DNA of 64,000 nt from Candidatus Nitrosocaldus sp. GTDB taxonomy: Archaea > Thermoproteota > Nitrososphaeria > Nitrososphaerales > Nitrosocaldaceae. The notes below the pieces were generated by a model, which was not told the origin of the DNA, did no database searches, and worked only from the letters and a program-made list of their open reading frames with translations. The position numbers were made by a program, and so were the translations under genes. This document shows positions 43,069 to 51,613 of this stretch, piece by piece. The stretch covers positions 60,363-124,362 of the forward strand of contig JANWZS010000003.1 in the NCBI GenBank assembly GCA_025054855.1, written 5' to 3'. Every line of letters starts with the position of its first letter. The stretch's first letter is position 1.

Positions 43069-43890
43069 ATGGTAATGGGTGATCTTATGCTGAACTTGAA
43101 GGCGGTCTATGCCAGGGCATACGTTAGGCTGAAGGGCCTACTGAGGGAGCCCCACTGGAGTATAGCAGAGGTCACCATACCGCTACTCTCACTCAGCGCT
43201 TACGTGTACATGTACACCATGCTGGGTGCACCATCGGAGTACATGGCGTTCGTCGTGGTAGGAGGGGCCATGCTCGCCTTCTGGAGCAATGTGCTCTGGG
43301 GCATGTCTGCACAACTCTACTGGGAGAAGGAGACTGGGACCCTTACATACTACCTCCTTGCTCCAGCATCCAGGATGGCTATACTCCTTGGCATGGCGGC
43401 AGGTGGTGCACTGAACACCACACTACGCTCCCTCTCCATACTGATGGTAGGTACACTGCTCTTCCCAGTAGAGTATAACATAGTAGAGCCAGTCGCATTA
43501 CTCATAGTCTTCCTGCTAACGGTCACAGCACTCTACGGGATGGGTATGCTCTTCGCATCGCTCTTCCTCCTCTACGGTAGGGAGGCAACGCATATAGCAG
43601 ATCTTCTACAGGAGCCCATATACCTCTTCTCTGGCATATACTACCCTGTACTCAGCAACCAGATACTACCTTACGCTGTGAGGCTGGTGGCAAGCATCAT
43701 ACCATTGACATTCGGGATAGATGCCATAAGGCTCCTGCTCATAATGGGCAAGGGTATGGGGGATATCATGCTCCACATAGTTGGATTATCCCTGCTGATA
43801 ATAGTACTCATACCATTGGCGTACATTGCGCTTAGGAGGATGGAGGATACGAGTAAGAGGCATGGGAGGTTGACCCTCAGATGGCAGTAG
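43069..43890 (+). CDS. ABC-2 type exporter permease 1
   Basis: A 273-residue membrane protein with six helices and the family loop YFFSGIYYP-like segment (YLFSGIYYPVLSNQILP). It belongs to the ABC-2 permease class and pairs with the upstream ATPase. I chose the ATG at 43069; a TTG at 43060 and an ATG at 43075 are alternatives. Its 3' end overlaps the next permease frame by 10 bases, which indicates tight coupling. Confidence 0.88.
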   Translation: MVMGDLMLNLKAVYARAYVRLKGLLREPHWSIAEVTIPLLSLSAYVYMYTMLGAPSEYMAFVVVGGAMLAFWSNVLWGMSAQLYWEKETGTLTYYLLAPASRMAILLGMAAGGALNTTLRSLSILMVGTLLFPVEYNIVEPVALLIVFLLTVTALYGMGMLFASLFLLYGREATHIADLLQEPIYLFSGIYYPVLSNQILPYAVRLVASIIPLTFGIDAIRLLLIMGKGMGDIMLHIVGLSLLIIVLIPLAYIALRRMEDTSKRHGRLTLRWQ

Positions 43891-44765
43891 AAGGGCATAG
43901 ACCGTCACCCATAGGCAGGGGTATGAGTACAGTCATAAGGACAGTTGTGCAGGGGGTATGGCTGGGCTGGAAGGTAGAGTCCAACTGGACGAATCCATTC
44001 GTATTCCTAACCTATCTCATAGCGAAGCCGATAGCAGGCGTGATCCTCGTGGGCTTGGTATTCGTAATAGGGAGCAGTGCGTCTGGCATGGGCAGCAGGG
44101 AGGACCTATTCTTCTACGTCTTCATCGGTGCAGTGTTCTTCATATACCCTGCAACCATGACAGTATCACTAGCATATCTGGTGCATGAGGATAGGGCAAA
44201 GTATGAGTCGCTCAAGCATATATACATAACACCAGCATCGCTCACGCCATACATAGTCGGAAGGGGCATGGCATCTGCCATTAATGCTAGCGTATCGGTT
44301 GCAGTATCACTGATCATAGGCAGCATCATCTTCTCCAACCACTTCTCGCTCCCACTGAGCATAGATGTGGTAAGGGTAGACTACCCTGCGCTCGTAGCAT
44401 CGATACTACTGGGTGTGGCAGCATCCATACTCCTGGGCATAATCCTGTATGCAATAAACCTCATAACATTCAAGCTGCAGTACTCCCTTGCTGAGTATAC
44501 CACTGGCGTGCTCTTCCTGCTATCTGGAGTAGTATTCCCTACCAGCATGCTACCATACCCAGCATCACTCATAGGCGGTGCACTACCAACCACGCACTTC
44601 CTCAACGCTGTAAGGGAGGCTCTGGCGGGTGACCATGCATACACCAGCATGGCTTACCTCCTGCTTAGTACCTTGGCACTTGCAGTTATATCTCTAGCAT
44701 GCATGAACAGGGTTGAGTCACTGGCAAGGATGAAGGGCACAATAGATAGGAAGGCTGAGTACTGA
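43881..44765 (+). CDS. ABC-2 type exporter permease 2
   Basis: A 294-residue membrane protein with six helices, distantly related in layout to the preceding permease (LSGVVFPTSMLPYPASLIGG corresponds to its SGIYYP loop). The two permeases probably form a heterodimer with two copies of the ATPase. The start at 43881 overlaps the previous gene; MSTVIRT at 43923 is a possible shorter start. A GAGTA repeat follows the stop. Confidence 0.87.
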   Translation: MAVEGHRPSPIGRGMSTVIRTVVQGVWLGWKVESNWTNPFVFLTYLIAKPIAGVILVGLVFVIGSSASGMGSREDLFFYVFIGAVFFIYPATMTVSLAYLVHEDRAKYESLKHIYITPASLTPYIVGRGMASAINASVSVAVSLIIGSIIFSNHFSLPLSIDVVRVDYPALVASILLGVAASILLGIILYAINLITFKLQYSLAEYTTGVLFLLSGVVFPTSMLPYPASLIGGALPTTHFLNAVREALAGDHAYTSMAYLLLSTLALAVISLACMNRVESLARMKGTIDRKAEY

Positions 44766-44786
44766 GTAGAGTAGAGTAGAGTAGAG
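44764..44786. repeat. GAGTA microsatellite after the permease stop
   Basis: Four perfect copies of GAGTA plus a partial copy overlap the stop codon of the permease gene. One of several short tandem repeats placed directly after stop codons in this window. Confidence 0.8.
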
Positions 44787-44879
44787 CACAGTGTCCATCC
44801 ATCACAACTGATAATCAATCATCCACCTACCTCCCTACCTACCTGTATGATCAACCACGTGCACTCACCTTCACAACCT

Positions 44880-45275
44880 TCAACTCCCAAGCACTCTATT
44901 GCTTACACCATCCCTGTACTTATAACCGCCCTCAGGTATCCCACTTATGTGTATAGTGCTCCTCTCCACCAGCAAGTACCTGCTCATCGTAACCCTGTCT
45001 ATAACCAGTCGATGCCTTGCATCATCATCCATGTTCTTCAGTTATAACCAACTGATGTATGCTAGAACTCCTTGCTACGAGTAGAGGATCGGTCCCGGTT
45101 ATACCTGATACCCTCTACATTACCATCAGAATTGAATACAAGTGTTATGTACGTAGTCTCCTTGTAGTTCGATGGTGGTTCAAGCATCTCACTCGCAATA
45201 ACAGCGATCATGGATGAAGACTGCAAAGAGGCTAATAGTTAGCAGTACTATATGCCTAGTTGAGAGTACCAACAT
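44880..45275 (-). pseudogene. Decayed exported-protein gene
   Basis: A TATA box 27 bases upstream and an intact signal peptide (MLVLSTRHIVLLTISLFAVF) open the gene, but that frame stops eight codons later. The body continues in the next frame (ASEMLEPPSNYKETTYITLV, then FNSDGNVEGIRYNRDR) and stops again. The original frame then resumes at MDDDARHRLVIDRVTMSRYL and runs through HISGIPEGGYKYRDG to a stop. Two compensating frame changes would give a secreted protein of about 130 residues. This fits a recently decayed gene. No convincing bulge-helix-bulge is seen, unlike EF-2. The rest of the 44,766-45,369 gap shows only repeats and promoter elements. Confidence 0.5.
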
Positions 45276-45296
45276 GTATCAACATTCCATCTCTTA

Positions 45297-45308
45297 TGAT
45301 ATAAAGGA
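45297..45308. promoter_or_regulatory. Divergent TATA element between the decayed gene and purP
   Basis: ATGATATAAAGG reads as a TATA box on both strands. On the minus strand it is 27 bases from the signal-peptide start at 45275. On the plus strand it is 30-65 bases before the candidate purP starts. Confidence 0.45.
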
Positions 45309-45369
45309 TGTATACAATTCCCATGCCTGAGAATGGTCGTTCGTGCATCTCCTGATAGAAATACTGATT

Positions 45370-46512
45370 ATGGGCCCCTTCTGGTATATGCACATGCTAG
45401 ATAGAGACTATGTGATGAGCGTTGTAGACAGGTACAGTAGGTTGAGGAGAGAGGATGTGAGCATATGCTCTCTAGGCAGTCATTCAGCGCTGGAGATAAT
45501 GGATGGGGCAAAGGATGAGGGGTTCAGGACAGTGGTAGTATGCCAGAAGGGAAGGGAACTGCCATACAAGAGGTTCAGGAGGCTTGCCGATGAGGTCATA
45601 GTCCTTGATAGCTTCAGGGATATGCTCAACAGGGAGGTTCAGGCAAGGCTGCTGGAGATGAACTCCATAATCGTACCTCACAGGGCACTCACAGCATACC
45701 TAGGATACGATGCGGTAGAGCATGAACTCATGCTCCCTATCTTCGGTAACAGGAGCATGCTCAGGGTAGAGGATAGGCAGTATGAGAGGAACCAGTACTA
45801 CCTACTCGCCAGAGCAGGTATAAGGCACCCCAAGATAATAAGGGATGCAAGGGATATAGATAGGCCAGTGATGGTCAAGGTGCAGGAAGCAAGGCGCAGG
45901 CTGGAGAGGGCATTCTTCATAGCATCATCCTACGAGGATTACATGAGGAAGGCGGAGTCCAGGATAGAGAAGGGGCTCATAACTAGGGAGGACCTTGCCA
46001 ATGCTACTATAGAGGAGTTCATCATAGGCACGTACTTCAACCTCAACTACTTCTACTCACCATTGAGCGATGAGGTGGAGTTCCTAGGCATAGAGCGTAG
46101 GCTCCAGACCAACCTGCACGACTTTACAGGCATACCAGCAAGGCAGCAGTTGGAGATCATGGATGAGCTGGATGTTGCCATACAGAATATAGAGATAGGG
46201 CATACACCTGCCAGCATAAGGGAGTCCATGCTTGAGAGGGTATTTGAGATAGGGGATAGGTTCGCTAGTGTAGCGAAGCAGGAGTACCCCCCAGGCATGA
46301 TAGGTGTATTCTCACTGCAGAGCATAGTCACGAGTGATCTTGATGTGATCGTGTACGATGTATCACCAAGGGTACCAGGGAACCCCATACTTGCCACTAC
46401 CAGCCCCTACACCAAGTACATGTACGGCGAGGTCTTCGGTGTGGGCAGGAGGATAGCCATGGAGATCAGGAGGGCGATGGATATGGGCAGACTGCACTCC
46501 ATCCTGACCTGA
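45370..46512 (+). CDS. purP: FAICAR synthetase, formate-dependent (PurP)
   Basis: A 380-residue ATP-grasp enzyme that formylates AICAR with formate and ATP, the archaeal replacement for the folate-dependent PurH step. Diagnostic parts are ICSLGSHSALEIMDGAKDEG, the stretch YNQYYLLARAGI-like (ERNQYYLLARAGIRHPKII), TIEEFIIGTYFNLNYFYSPL and VYDVSPRVPGNP. The start is uncertain: GTG at 45343, ATG at 45370, and ATGs at 45388/45394 are all in frame, and conserved sequence begins only near MLDRDYVMSVVDRY. The formate may come from PurU. Confidence 0.93.
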   Translation: MGPFWYMHMLDRDYVMSVVDRYSRLRREDVSICSLGSHSALEIMDGAKDEGFRTVVVCQKGRELPYKRFRRLADEVIVLDSFRDMLNREVQARLLEMNSIIVPHRALTAYLGYDAVEHELMLPIFGNRSMLRVEDRQYERNQYYLLARAGIRHPKIIRDARDIDRPVMVKVQEARRRLERAFFIASSYEDYMRKAESRIEKGLITREDLANATIEEFIIGTYFNLNYFYSPLSDEVEFLGIERRLQTNLHDFTGIPARQQLEIMDELDVAIQNIEIGHTPASIRESMLERVFEIGDRFASVAKQEYPPGMIGVFSLQSIVTSDLDVIVYDVSPRVPGNPILATTSPYTKYMYGEVFGVGRRIAMEIRRAMDMGRLHSILT

Positions 46513-46571
46513 CTAGATCCCTCTCATAATCATTGGATCGGATTAGAATAAGAAGTAGGTCGACCAGCACC

Positions 46572-47039
46572 TCACCTCAACTTCTCCACATCAAGCTCAT
46601 CGTAGAAGAGGTCCTTCTTGACCTTTATAGGTATATCGTAGTAGGCAGCGAGGGCTATGGAGTCCGACGCCCTATAATTCCTGAGTATGATACTCTTGTT
46701 CTTGCCCCTGAAGTAGAGGTTTGCCCTCAGTGCTGAGCCACTTGGATACACCCTGATCTCAGTGAGCAGCAGATCCTCCATCTCTGCTATCTCATTCACG
46801 AGATTGTATATGGTTGGTATGCTGTTCTTGTCGCCCTGCCTGAACCTGTCTATGTGCCTTGCCACCTCACCAGAGAACGCACGCATGTGGAATACCTTCC
46901 CATCGTTGGATTTGAGGACCAGCGCACCCTCTATACCGTATGGGTCCACGAACCCAACATCGCTTATACTTGCGAGTATGTAATCATCTTCCTCGCTGTT
47001 ACCGCTACCACCATCACTCTCATCGTACTCCTTGCTCAT
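46572..47039 (-). CDS. Bifunctional nuclease family (DUF151) protein
   Basis: A 155-residue protein. An acidic low-complexity N-terminus (DESDGGSGNSEEDD) is followed by the DUF151 core: PYGIEGALVLKSNDGKVFHM, then RVYPSGSALRANLYF and LRNYRASDSIALAAYYDIPI. Plant and bacterial members show DNase and RNase activity or regulate stress responses. A TATA-like GACTTAATTC (minus strand) lies about 27 bases before the start. The following 200 bases up to EF-2 hold no gene that I can see. Confidence 0.85.
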   Translation of the reverse strand: MSKEYDESDGGSGNSEEDDYILASISDVGFVDPYGIEGALVLKSNDGKVFHMRAFSGEVARHIDRFRQGDKNSIPTIYNLVNEIAEMEDLLLTEIRVYPSGSALRANLYFRGKNKSIILRNYRASDSIALAAYYDIPIKVKKDLFYDELDVEKLR

Positions 47040-47243
47040 AACAGTATATAGCAGGGATGGTAGAATTAAGTCTTGTGTTGCCGTACAGGCATCAGCGTAG
47101 ACTGGCCGAGTGTACTGCTATTGCTACAGCACACATCAACCCGTGATATACTCTAGCGCAATGGTAGAGTGCATGTAGTGCGATGGCAGCAACAACAATA
47201 ATAAGGGTTGCGTGTGAGTACGGTGCATTCCTACACTGCACAA

Positions 47244-49473
47244 CTACTCCTTATCTATGAACTCATCCGCTCTAGGCGGCTCCGGGCTCAGCCCCTTCCT
47301 CTTCCTTATATCTGCTATAAGCTGCTGTGTGAGCGATGCTGGCACAGCCTGCCACATCTTGAAGTGTGTATTCCACATGGCCTTGCCTGCTGTTGCACCC
47401 CTCATAACCTCTGAGAGGTCAGACGTCTCCGCTGCAGGTATCTCACCCTGGACTATCGCTATGACACCCTTCTGGTCTATGTTGAGGAGTTTGCCCCTCT
47501 TGCCTGAGAGCACTCCAGCAACGGTACCTATCATCTCCGCTGGGCACCTTATCTCTATACCAAGTATGGGCTCGAGTATCACCGGATCAGCACTGAGCAT
47601 AGCACCCATTATGGCCCTCCTCGATGCTGGGAGTAGCTGTGCAAGGGTCCTGTGCGCTGGATCCTCATGGGGTACGAAGTGATGTAGCACGACCTTGATT
47701 CCCCTGCACTGCTCCTGCACTAGGGGACCAGCAAGCATCACATCCGTGAACCCTGAGCGTAGAGAGTCCATGGACTCCTGCAGGTACTGTACACCCTTTG
47801 TAGCATCAACGAATACATTGCTCCCCTCTATAGCGACTATACCCTTGGCCTCATCCGCATCCCAGCCCTTCTCCCTCAGTAGTGCAGCAACCTGCTTCCT
47901 ATCCATATTCTCGTTTATCCTTCCAGTAACGAGCATATCCACAACATCAGCGCTCAACGGCTCTATCCTGACGTAGACCTTGTTGTGCCTGTTCGGGGAC
48001 TTGGCCATCACGGGCCCTGCCTTGCTCCTTATCGACTCCCTGTAGTTTATCAAAGGTTTGGATGTGACTATCTCCAACCCCTGCTGCTGGAGCAGTGTGG
48101 TCGCTATCTCAAGGTGTAGCACACCCATACCGGCCATGAGCATCTCACCAGTCTCCTCGTTTATCTTCACTACCAGGTTGGGGTCCTCTATGCTTATCCT
48201 CCTGAGCGCCTCTACGAGCTTCGGAAGGTCCTTGGGGTGTTTGGGCTCTATTGCAACAGTGACCACTGGCTCAGATACGTACCTTATCGACTCGAATGGC
48301 ACTATATCCTTTATGCTGGCTATGGTCTCACCTGCCCTGGCATGCTCTAGGCCAAGGAGTGCAGGTATGTTCCCTGCTGTAAGGCTCCCGACTATCTCCC
48401 TGTACGGGCCCATGAACATTGTGACAGATTGAACCCTCTCCATCCTCTTGCTCCCTACGAGGTATACATGGTCACCATCGTGTATGGTCCCAGAGTATAA
48501 CCTGCCCACAGCTACAGGTCCTGCCTGGGGATCGACCACGACATTGGTGACCATCATAACCGCTGGACCATTCTCATCGCACTCTAGTAGTGCTCTACCA
48601 ACATCCGACTCCAGATCGCCCTTCCATATCTTAGGTATCCTGTACTTCTGCGCAACATGGGGAGGTGGATGGTGCTTCACTACCATTCCAAGTATCGCTT
48701 CGTGCAGTGGCACCCTCTCTGCCAGTCCCTTCCCTCCATCTGGAGTAGTGTATGCATCGTAAACATCCTTGAACTTGAAGCCCTTCTTCGCTGCTATGCT
48801 TGCGGTTATACCCCATCTGTCCTTTGCTGATCCAAATGCAACGCTGTCACTCTGTATGCTCACCTTCCACTTATCCCTGAACTCCGGCTCCGCATATATA
48901 TCGATGAGCCTGTTAAAGTCCGCTATTATCCTTGCCAACCACTCCTGCATCTTATCTGGTGTGAGCCTGAGTTCCTTCACGAGCCTGTCTATCTTGTTTA
49001 TGTAGAGTACTGGCCTAACCCTCTCCTCCAGCGCCTGCCTTGTAACCGTCTCTGTCTGCGTCATTATACCCTCTACAGAGTCGCATACAACGCATACACC
49101 ATCTATGGCCCTTAGGCTTCTAGTGACCCTGCCAGTGAAGTCTATGTGCCCTGGGGTATCTATCATGTTTATGACGTATGGCTTGTTCTCATGCTCATAG
49201 TACAGTGTAACATTTGCAGCCTTGATGGTCATCTGCCTCTGCTGCTCTAGATCCCAGTAGTCCAGTGCCAGAGCCTCTCCAGCAACGCTGGGGCTTATCA
49301 TCCCAGTTGCAGCGAGCAGGCTATCACTCATAGTTGTCTTTCCATGGTCTACATGGGCTATGACACCAAAATCATTCGGGTATGGAGCAGTCCTATGAAC
49401 TCCACACCTTTCGAATCTGGTCCTTCTGCCCTATTATCTTCAACGCCTCTTGCACTGTCTTGAATCTAGGCAT
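47244..49473 (-). CDS. fusA: Translation elongation factor EF-2, gene split by a 37-base intron
   Basis: The GTPase that drives translocation. Exon 1 (49473-49410) encodes MPRFKTVQEALKIIGQKDQI and R; exon 2 (49372-47244) encodes the rest. Removing the 37 bases between them joins IRN to FGVIAHVDHGKTTMSDSLL and gives 730 residues, the normal archaeal length; unspliced, the frame stops after 26 codons. G-domain motifs are AHVDHGKTT, MIDTPGHIDF and NKIDR. The C-terminal diphthamide region is intact, including PAHRTLAQLLPASRRAI and the DPAHR-type loop. A TATA box 26 bases before 49473 supports exon 1 as the true start. Without splicing, translation could begin only at MSDSLLAATG and would lack the P-loop. 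Confidence 0.95.
49373..49409 (-). other. Predicted 37-nt pre-mRNA intron with bulge-helix-bulge, in EF-2
   Basis: On the minus strand the exon 1 end TTCG pairs with CGAA near the intron 3' end (4-bp central helix). A 3-base bulge AAA follows on the 5' side, then a 9-bp intronic stem (GGTGTGGAG with CTCCATACC, one G-U pair) with a 12-base loop. A 3-base bulge TGA lies on the 3' side, flanked by a weaker outer helix (CCAGA with TTTGG). Cutting after the second base of each bulge (AA/A and TG/A) removes exactly 37 bases. This is the geometry recognised by the archaeal tRNA splicing endonuclease. Confidence 0.85.
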
Positions 49474-49494
49474 GTGTAATGCACTTCCCATAGA

Positions 49495-49502
49495 TTATTT
49501 AA
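49495..49502 (-). promoter_or_regulatory. TATA box of the EF-2 gene
   Basis: TTAAATAA on the minus strand is centred 26 bases before the ATG at 49473. It supports leaderless transcription starting at exon 1. Confidence 0.6.
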
Positions 49503-49715
49503 TCCTTTGCTATCTAGCACTAGTCTCATCGATCATCACCGTCAGCCCATGTGAAGATAATACTGATACCCAACCAACCTTGCAGTACATCAAACCGGCA
49601 TCCTAGACTCATACCACCATCCTCCATCCAGCAATGAGGGTAACAGGCGTTCTATGGACGATTAGATTAATGATTAACTAATAAGTAACATGCAAGCCAG
49701 TGTATTAGGTATAGG

Positions 49716-50387
49716 ATGAGGCACAGGCATGGTTTGAGGTACGCATCCGGTATATTCTTCATAAGTGTAGCAGTAGGCATAGCATCAGCATCTTACATAG
49801 GCGAGATAGTATATACCTACTACCATGCATCATTCTACATATACCCATTGTTGTGGTTAAGCATACTGGCACTGAGCATATACCTCTTCAGGTTAAAGAA
49901 CCCGTATATGTTCAAGGCTATGGGTATGAGGTTAAGGCAGAGCGCCTCATGGCCTAGATGGGCAAAGGCTGTAAATGGCTTATCATGGGCACTGCCATTC
50001 GCATTAATAGTATTCTATCCAGCAGATTACTCCTATCTTATACTGCTAGGCATAGGATGCGGTAACATATCCACATACCTGCTTAGTAAGAGGATGACTA
50101 GAATTGCTGATGGGTTGAAGGGATATGGTTGTAGGATGAAGAGAGAGGATAAGAGTGAAGAAGAGCAGGAAGAGCAAAGGAATGAGGGAATTAGCGGTGA
50201 TAATGTAAACACTGTAGGCAGGGAACAGCTGATAGTTGGGCTTGTCTCATCATCCCTCCTGCCAGTGGCAGTACTTGTAGGCTCGTCATCACTTTTGCCG
50301 GCAGATATACTGCAGATGCTCTCAAGGTTGTTCATAGCAGTTGCCTATGCCAGTGGGGGTATATATGCACTGAGCAGCGATGGCTGA
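49716..50387 (+). CDS. Multi-pass membrane protein, function unknown
   Basis: A 223-residue protein with about six hydrophobic helices (two near the N-terminus, two at about 85-125, two near the C-terminus). They are interrupted by an acidic Glu/Gln/Lys-rich cytoplasmic segment (REDKSEEEQEEQRNEG, about 142-157). No family motif is recognised. The start codon follows an A/T-rich stretch with a TATA-like element 35-45 bases upstream. GATT repeats follow the stop and lead to the 3' end of tRNA-Tyr on the other strand. Confidence 0.65.
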   Translation: MRHRHGLRYASGIFFISVAVGIASASYIGEIVYTYYHASFYIYPLLWLSILALSIYLFRLKNPYMFKAMGMRLRQSASWPRWAKAVNGLSWALPFALIVFYPADYSYLILLGIGCGNISTYLLSKRMTRIADGLKGYGCRMKREDKSEEEQEEQRNEGISGDNVNTVGREQLIVGLVSSSLLPVAVLVGSSSLLPADILQMLSRLFIAVAYASGGIYALSSDG

Positions 50388-50431
50388 TTGATTGATTGAA
50401 TGAGTGATTGATTGAATTTACTAACGTGTAG

Positions 50432-50572
50432 TCCCGCGGGGGTGATTTGAACACCCGACACTCCGGTATCCATGGTGTTCTGTTGCCTAGTAGGGCTGAA
50501 CGGGTCAGCCTACCTAAACCAGTTGGGCCAACCACTACAGCCGGAAGCTCTACCAGGCTGAGCTACCGCGGG
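50432..50572 (-). tRNA. tRNA-Tyr (GUA) with intron
   Basis: Mature tRNA of 74 bases split into exons 50572-50535 and 50467-50432. Acceptor stem CCCGCGG/CCGCGGG has the C1-G72 pair typical of archaeal tRNA-Tyr. The D-arm is GCTC...GAGC, the anticodon stem TCCGG/CCGGA with loop CTGTAGA (anticodon GTA), and the T-arm GGGTG-TTCAAAT-CACCC; A73 is the discriminator. CCA is not encoded. A TATA-like TATTTATC (minus strand) lies about 30 bases before the 5' end. Confidence 0.95.
50468..50534 (-). other. 67-nt intron of tRNA-Tyr, at the canonical 37/38 position
   Basis: The insertion lies one base 3' of the anticodon, where archaeal tRNA introns are most common. Its ends pair next to the splice sites (GTGGT with ACCAT), forming the intronic arm of a bulge-helix-bulge. 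Its presence means the organism needs a tRNA splicing endonuclease and ligase. Confidence 0.9.
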
Positions 50573-50615
50573 ACCCAAGATTAGTAATTAATAACCTCGA
50601 TAAATACTTAGAGCC

Positions 50616-51545
50616 ATGAGGATAAGCATAGGCATACCAAGTTACAATGAGCAGGATAGCATACATTCGCTCCTCAGGGCACTCGAGTTGCAGCATCTCC
50701 ATGACCATGAGCTTGTGGAGGTTCTCATCTCAGATGACTCTAGTGATAGTACTCCAGATGTGATCAAGGACTACTCGTGTAGGAGTACGCTGAGCATAAG
50801 GCTGATGCACCATGATGAGAGGAGGGGTGCTGCAAGTGCATGGAATGAGATATTCGCGAATCTGAGCGGGAGGAGCGATGCGGTAGTGCTTTACGATGCC
50901 GATGTCATACCCGCTAGAGATGCTACTATGCTACTCGCATCATCCATGGAGGATGAGCATGTAGGGCTGTGCGCAGCGAACCCTGTACCTGTGCATGTCA
51001 GCCATAGCACATCAGGCTATAGTAGAAGGATAGCTGCAAGGGCAAGCGTATTCAACTCAGCATGGTTGAGGAGGGTGAGGCTACTCGGCACCAACCAGTA
51101 CATGGCCATGGGTAGGGCTATGGCTATAAGGAGTGGTATAGCAAGGGCTACTAGGATACCCGATATAATAGCCATAGACCTGTACATGCAGTGCGTAACC
51201 CTCGAGATGGGTTATCATGTCAGGTATATAGACGATGCACTGGTCTGGTTCAAGCCGGTGGAGAGTGTAGGAGAGTTCATACAGCAGGTAAGGAGGGCTA
51301 TGATAGGGCATAGGGAGTTGAGGGATCTGATAGATAGATTGAACATAAGGCTACCTCTGAGGAGTATGCTGGCAGAGGGCATCAAGGCTGCAAGAGAGGA
51401 CCCTATGGGCCTGCTGATGCTTGCCTTGGCATACACGCTCTACCCATTCCACACAGGGCCCATAGGCTATAGGTGGAGTGTGGCGAGGAGTAGTAAGGGG
51501 TTGAGCCTGCAAGATATCGAGGAGTACAGAGCGTTACACGTGTGA
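50616..51545 (+). CDS. Family 2 glycosyltransferase
   Basis: A 309-residue GT-A fold enzyme. MRISIGIPSYNEQDSIHSLL opens the nucleotide-sugar site, VLISDDSSDSTPDV and LYDADVIPARD (DxD motif) bind the metal, and a hydrophobic C-terminal segment may touch the membrane. It probably builds surface glycans or lipid headgroups; donor and acceptor are unknown. A TATA-like ATTAATAAC lies about 25 bases before the ATG. It is divergent from tRNA-Tyr. Confidence 0.85.
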   Translation: MRISIGIPSYNEQDSIHSLLRALELQHLHDHELVEVLISDDSSDSTPDVIKDYSCRSTLSIRLMHHDERRGAASAWNEIFANLSGRSDAVVLYDADVIPARDATMLLASSMEDEHVGLCAANPVPVHVSHSTSGYSRRIAARASVFNSAWLRRVRLLGTNQYMAMGRAMAIRSGIARATRIPDIIAIDLYMQCVTLEMGYHVRYIDDALVWFKPVESVGEFIQQVRRAMIGHRELRDLIDRLNIRLPLRSMLAEGIKAAREDPMGLLMLALAYTLYPFHTGPIGYRWSVARSSKGLSLQDIEEYRALHV

Positions 51546-51613
51546 TTATCATGTGCATTGCAGAGCATACAGAATATAAATATGGATAGGTTGCATGCAG
51601 TGCTTCAGGGCCA

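Noticed and set aside
44880..45275. A second protein-coding intron, in the exported-protein gene
   Set aside because: Stems near the frame changes (GTTCT/AGAAC, CAGTT/AACTG) leave unpaired sides of 9 and 1 bases, not two 3-base bulges. Removal does not clearly restore a known protein.
47040..47243. Possible gene in the gap between the DUF151 gene and EF-2
   Set aside because: Only very short frames without start signals or family resemblance; the gap holds promoter-like DNA only.
49474..49715. 33-codon minus-strand frame in the gap upstream of EF-2
   Set aside because: No promoter spacing, no recognisable motif, and too short to distinguish from chance.
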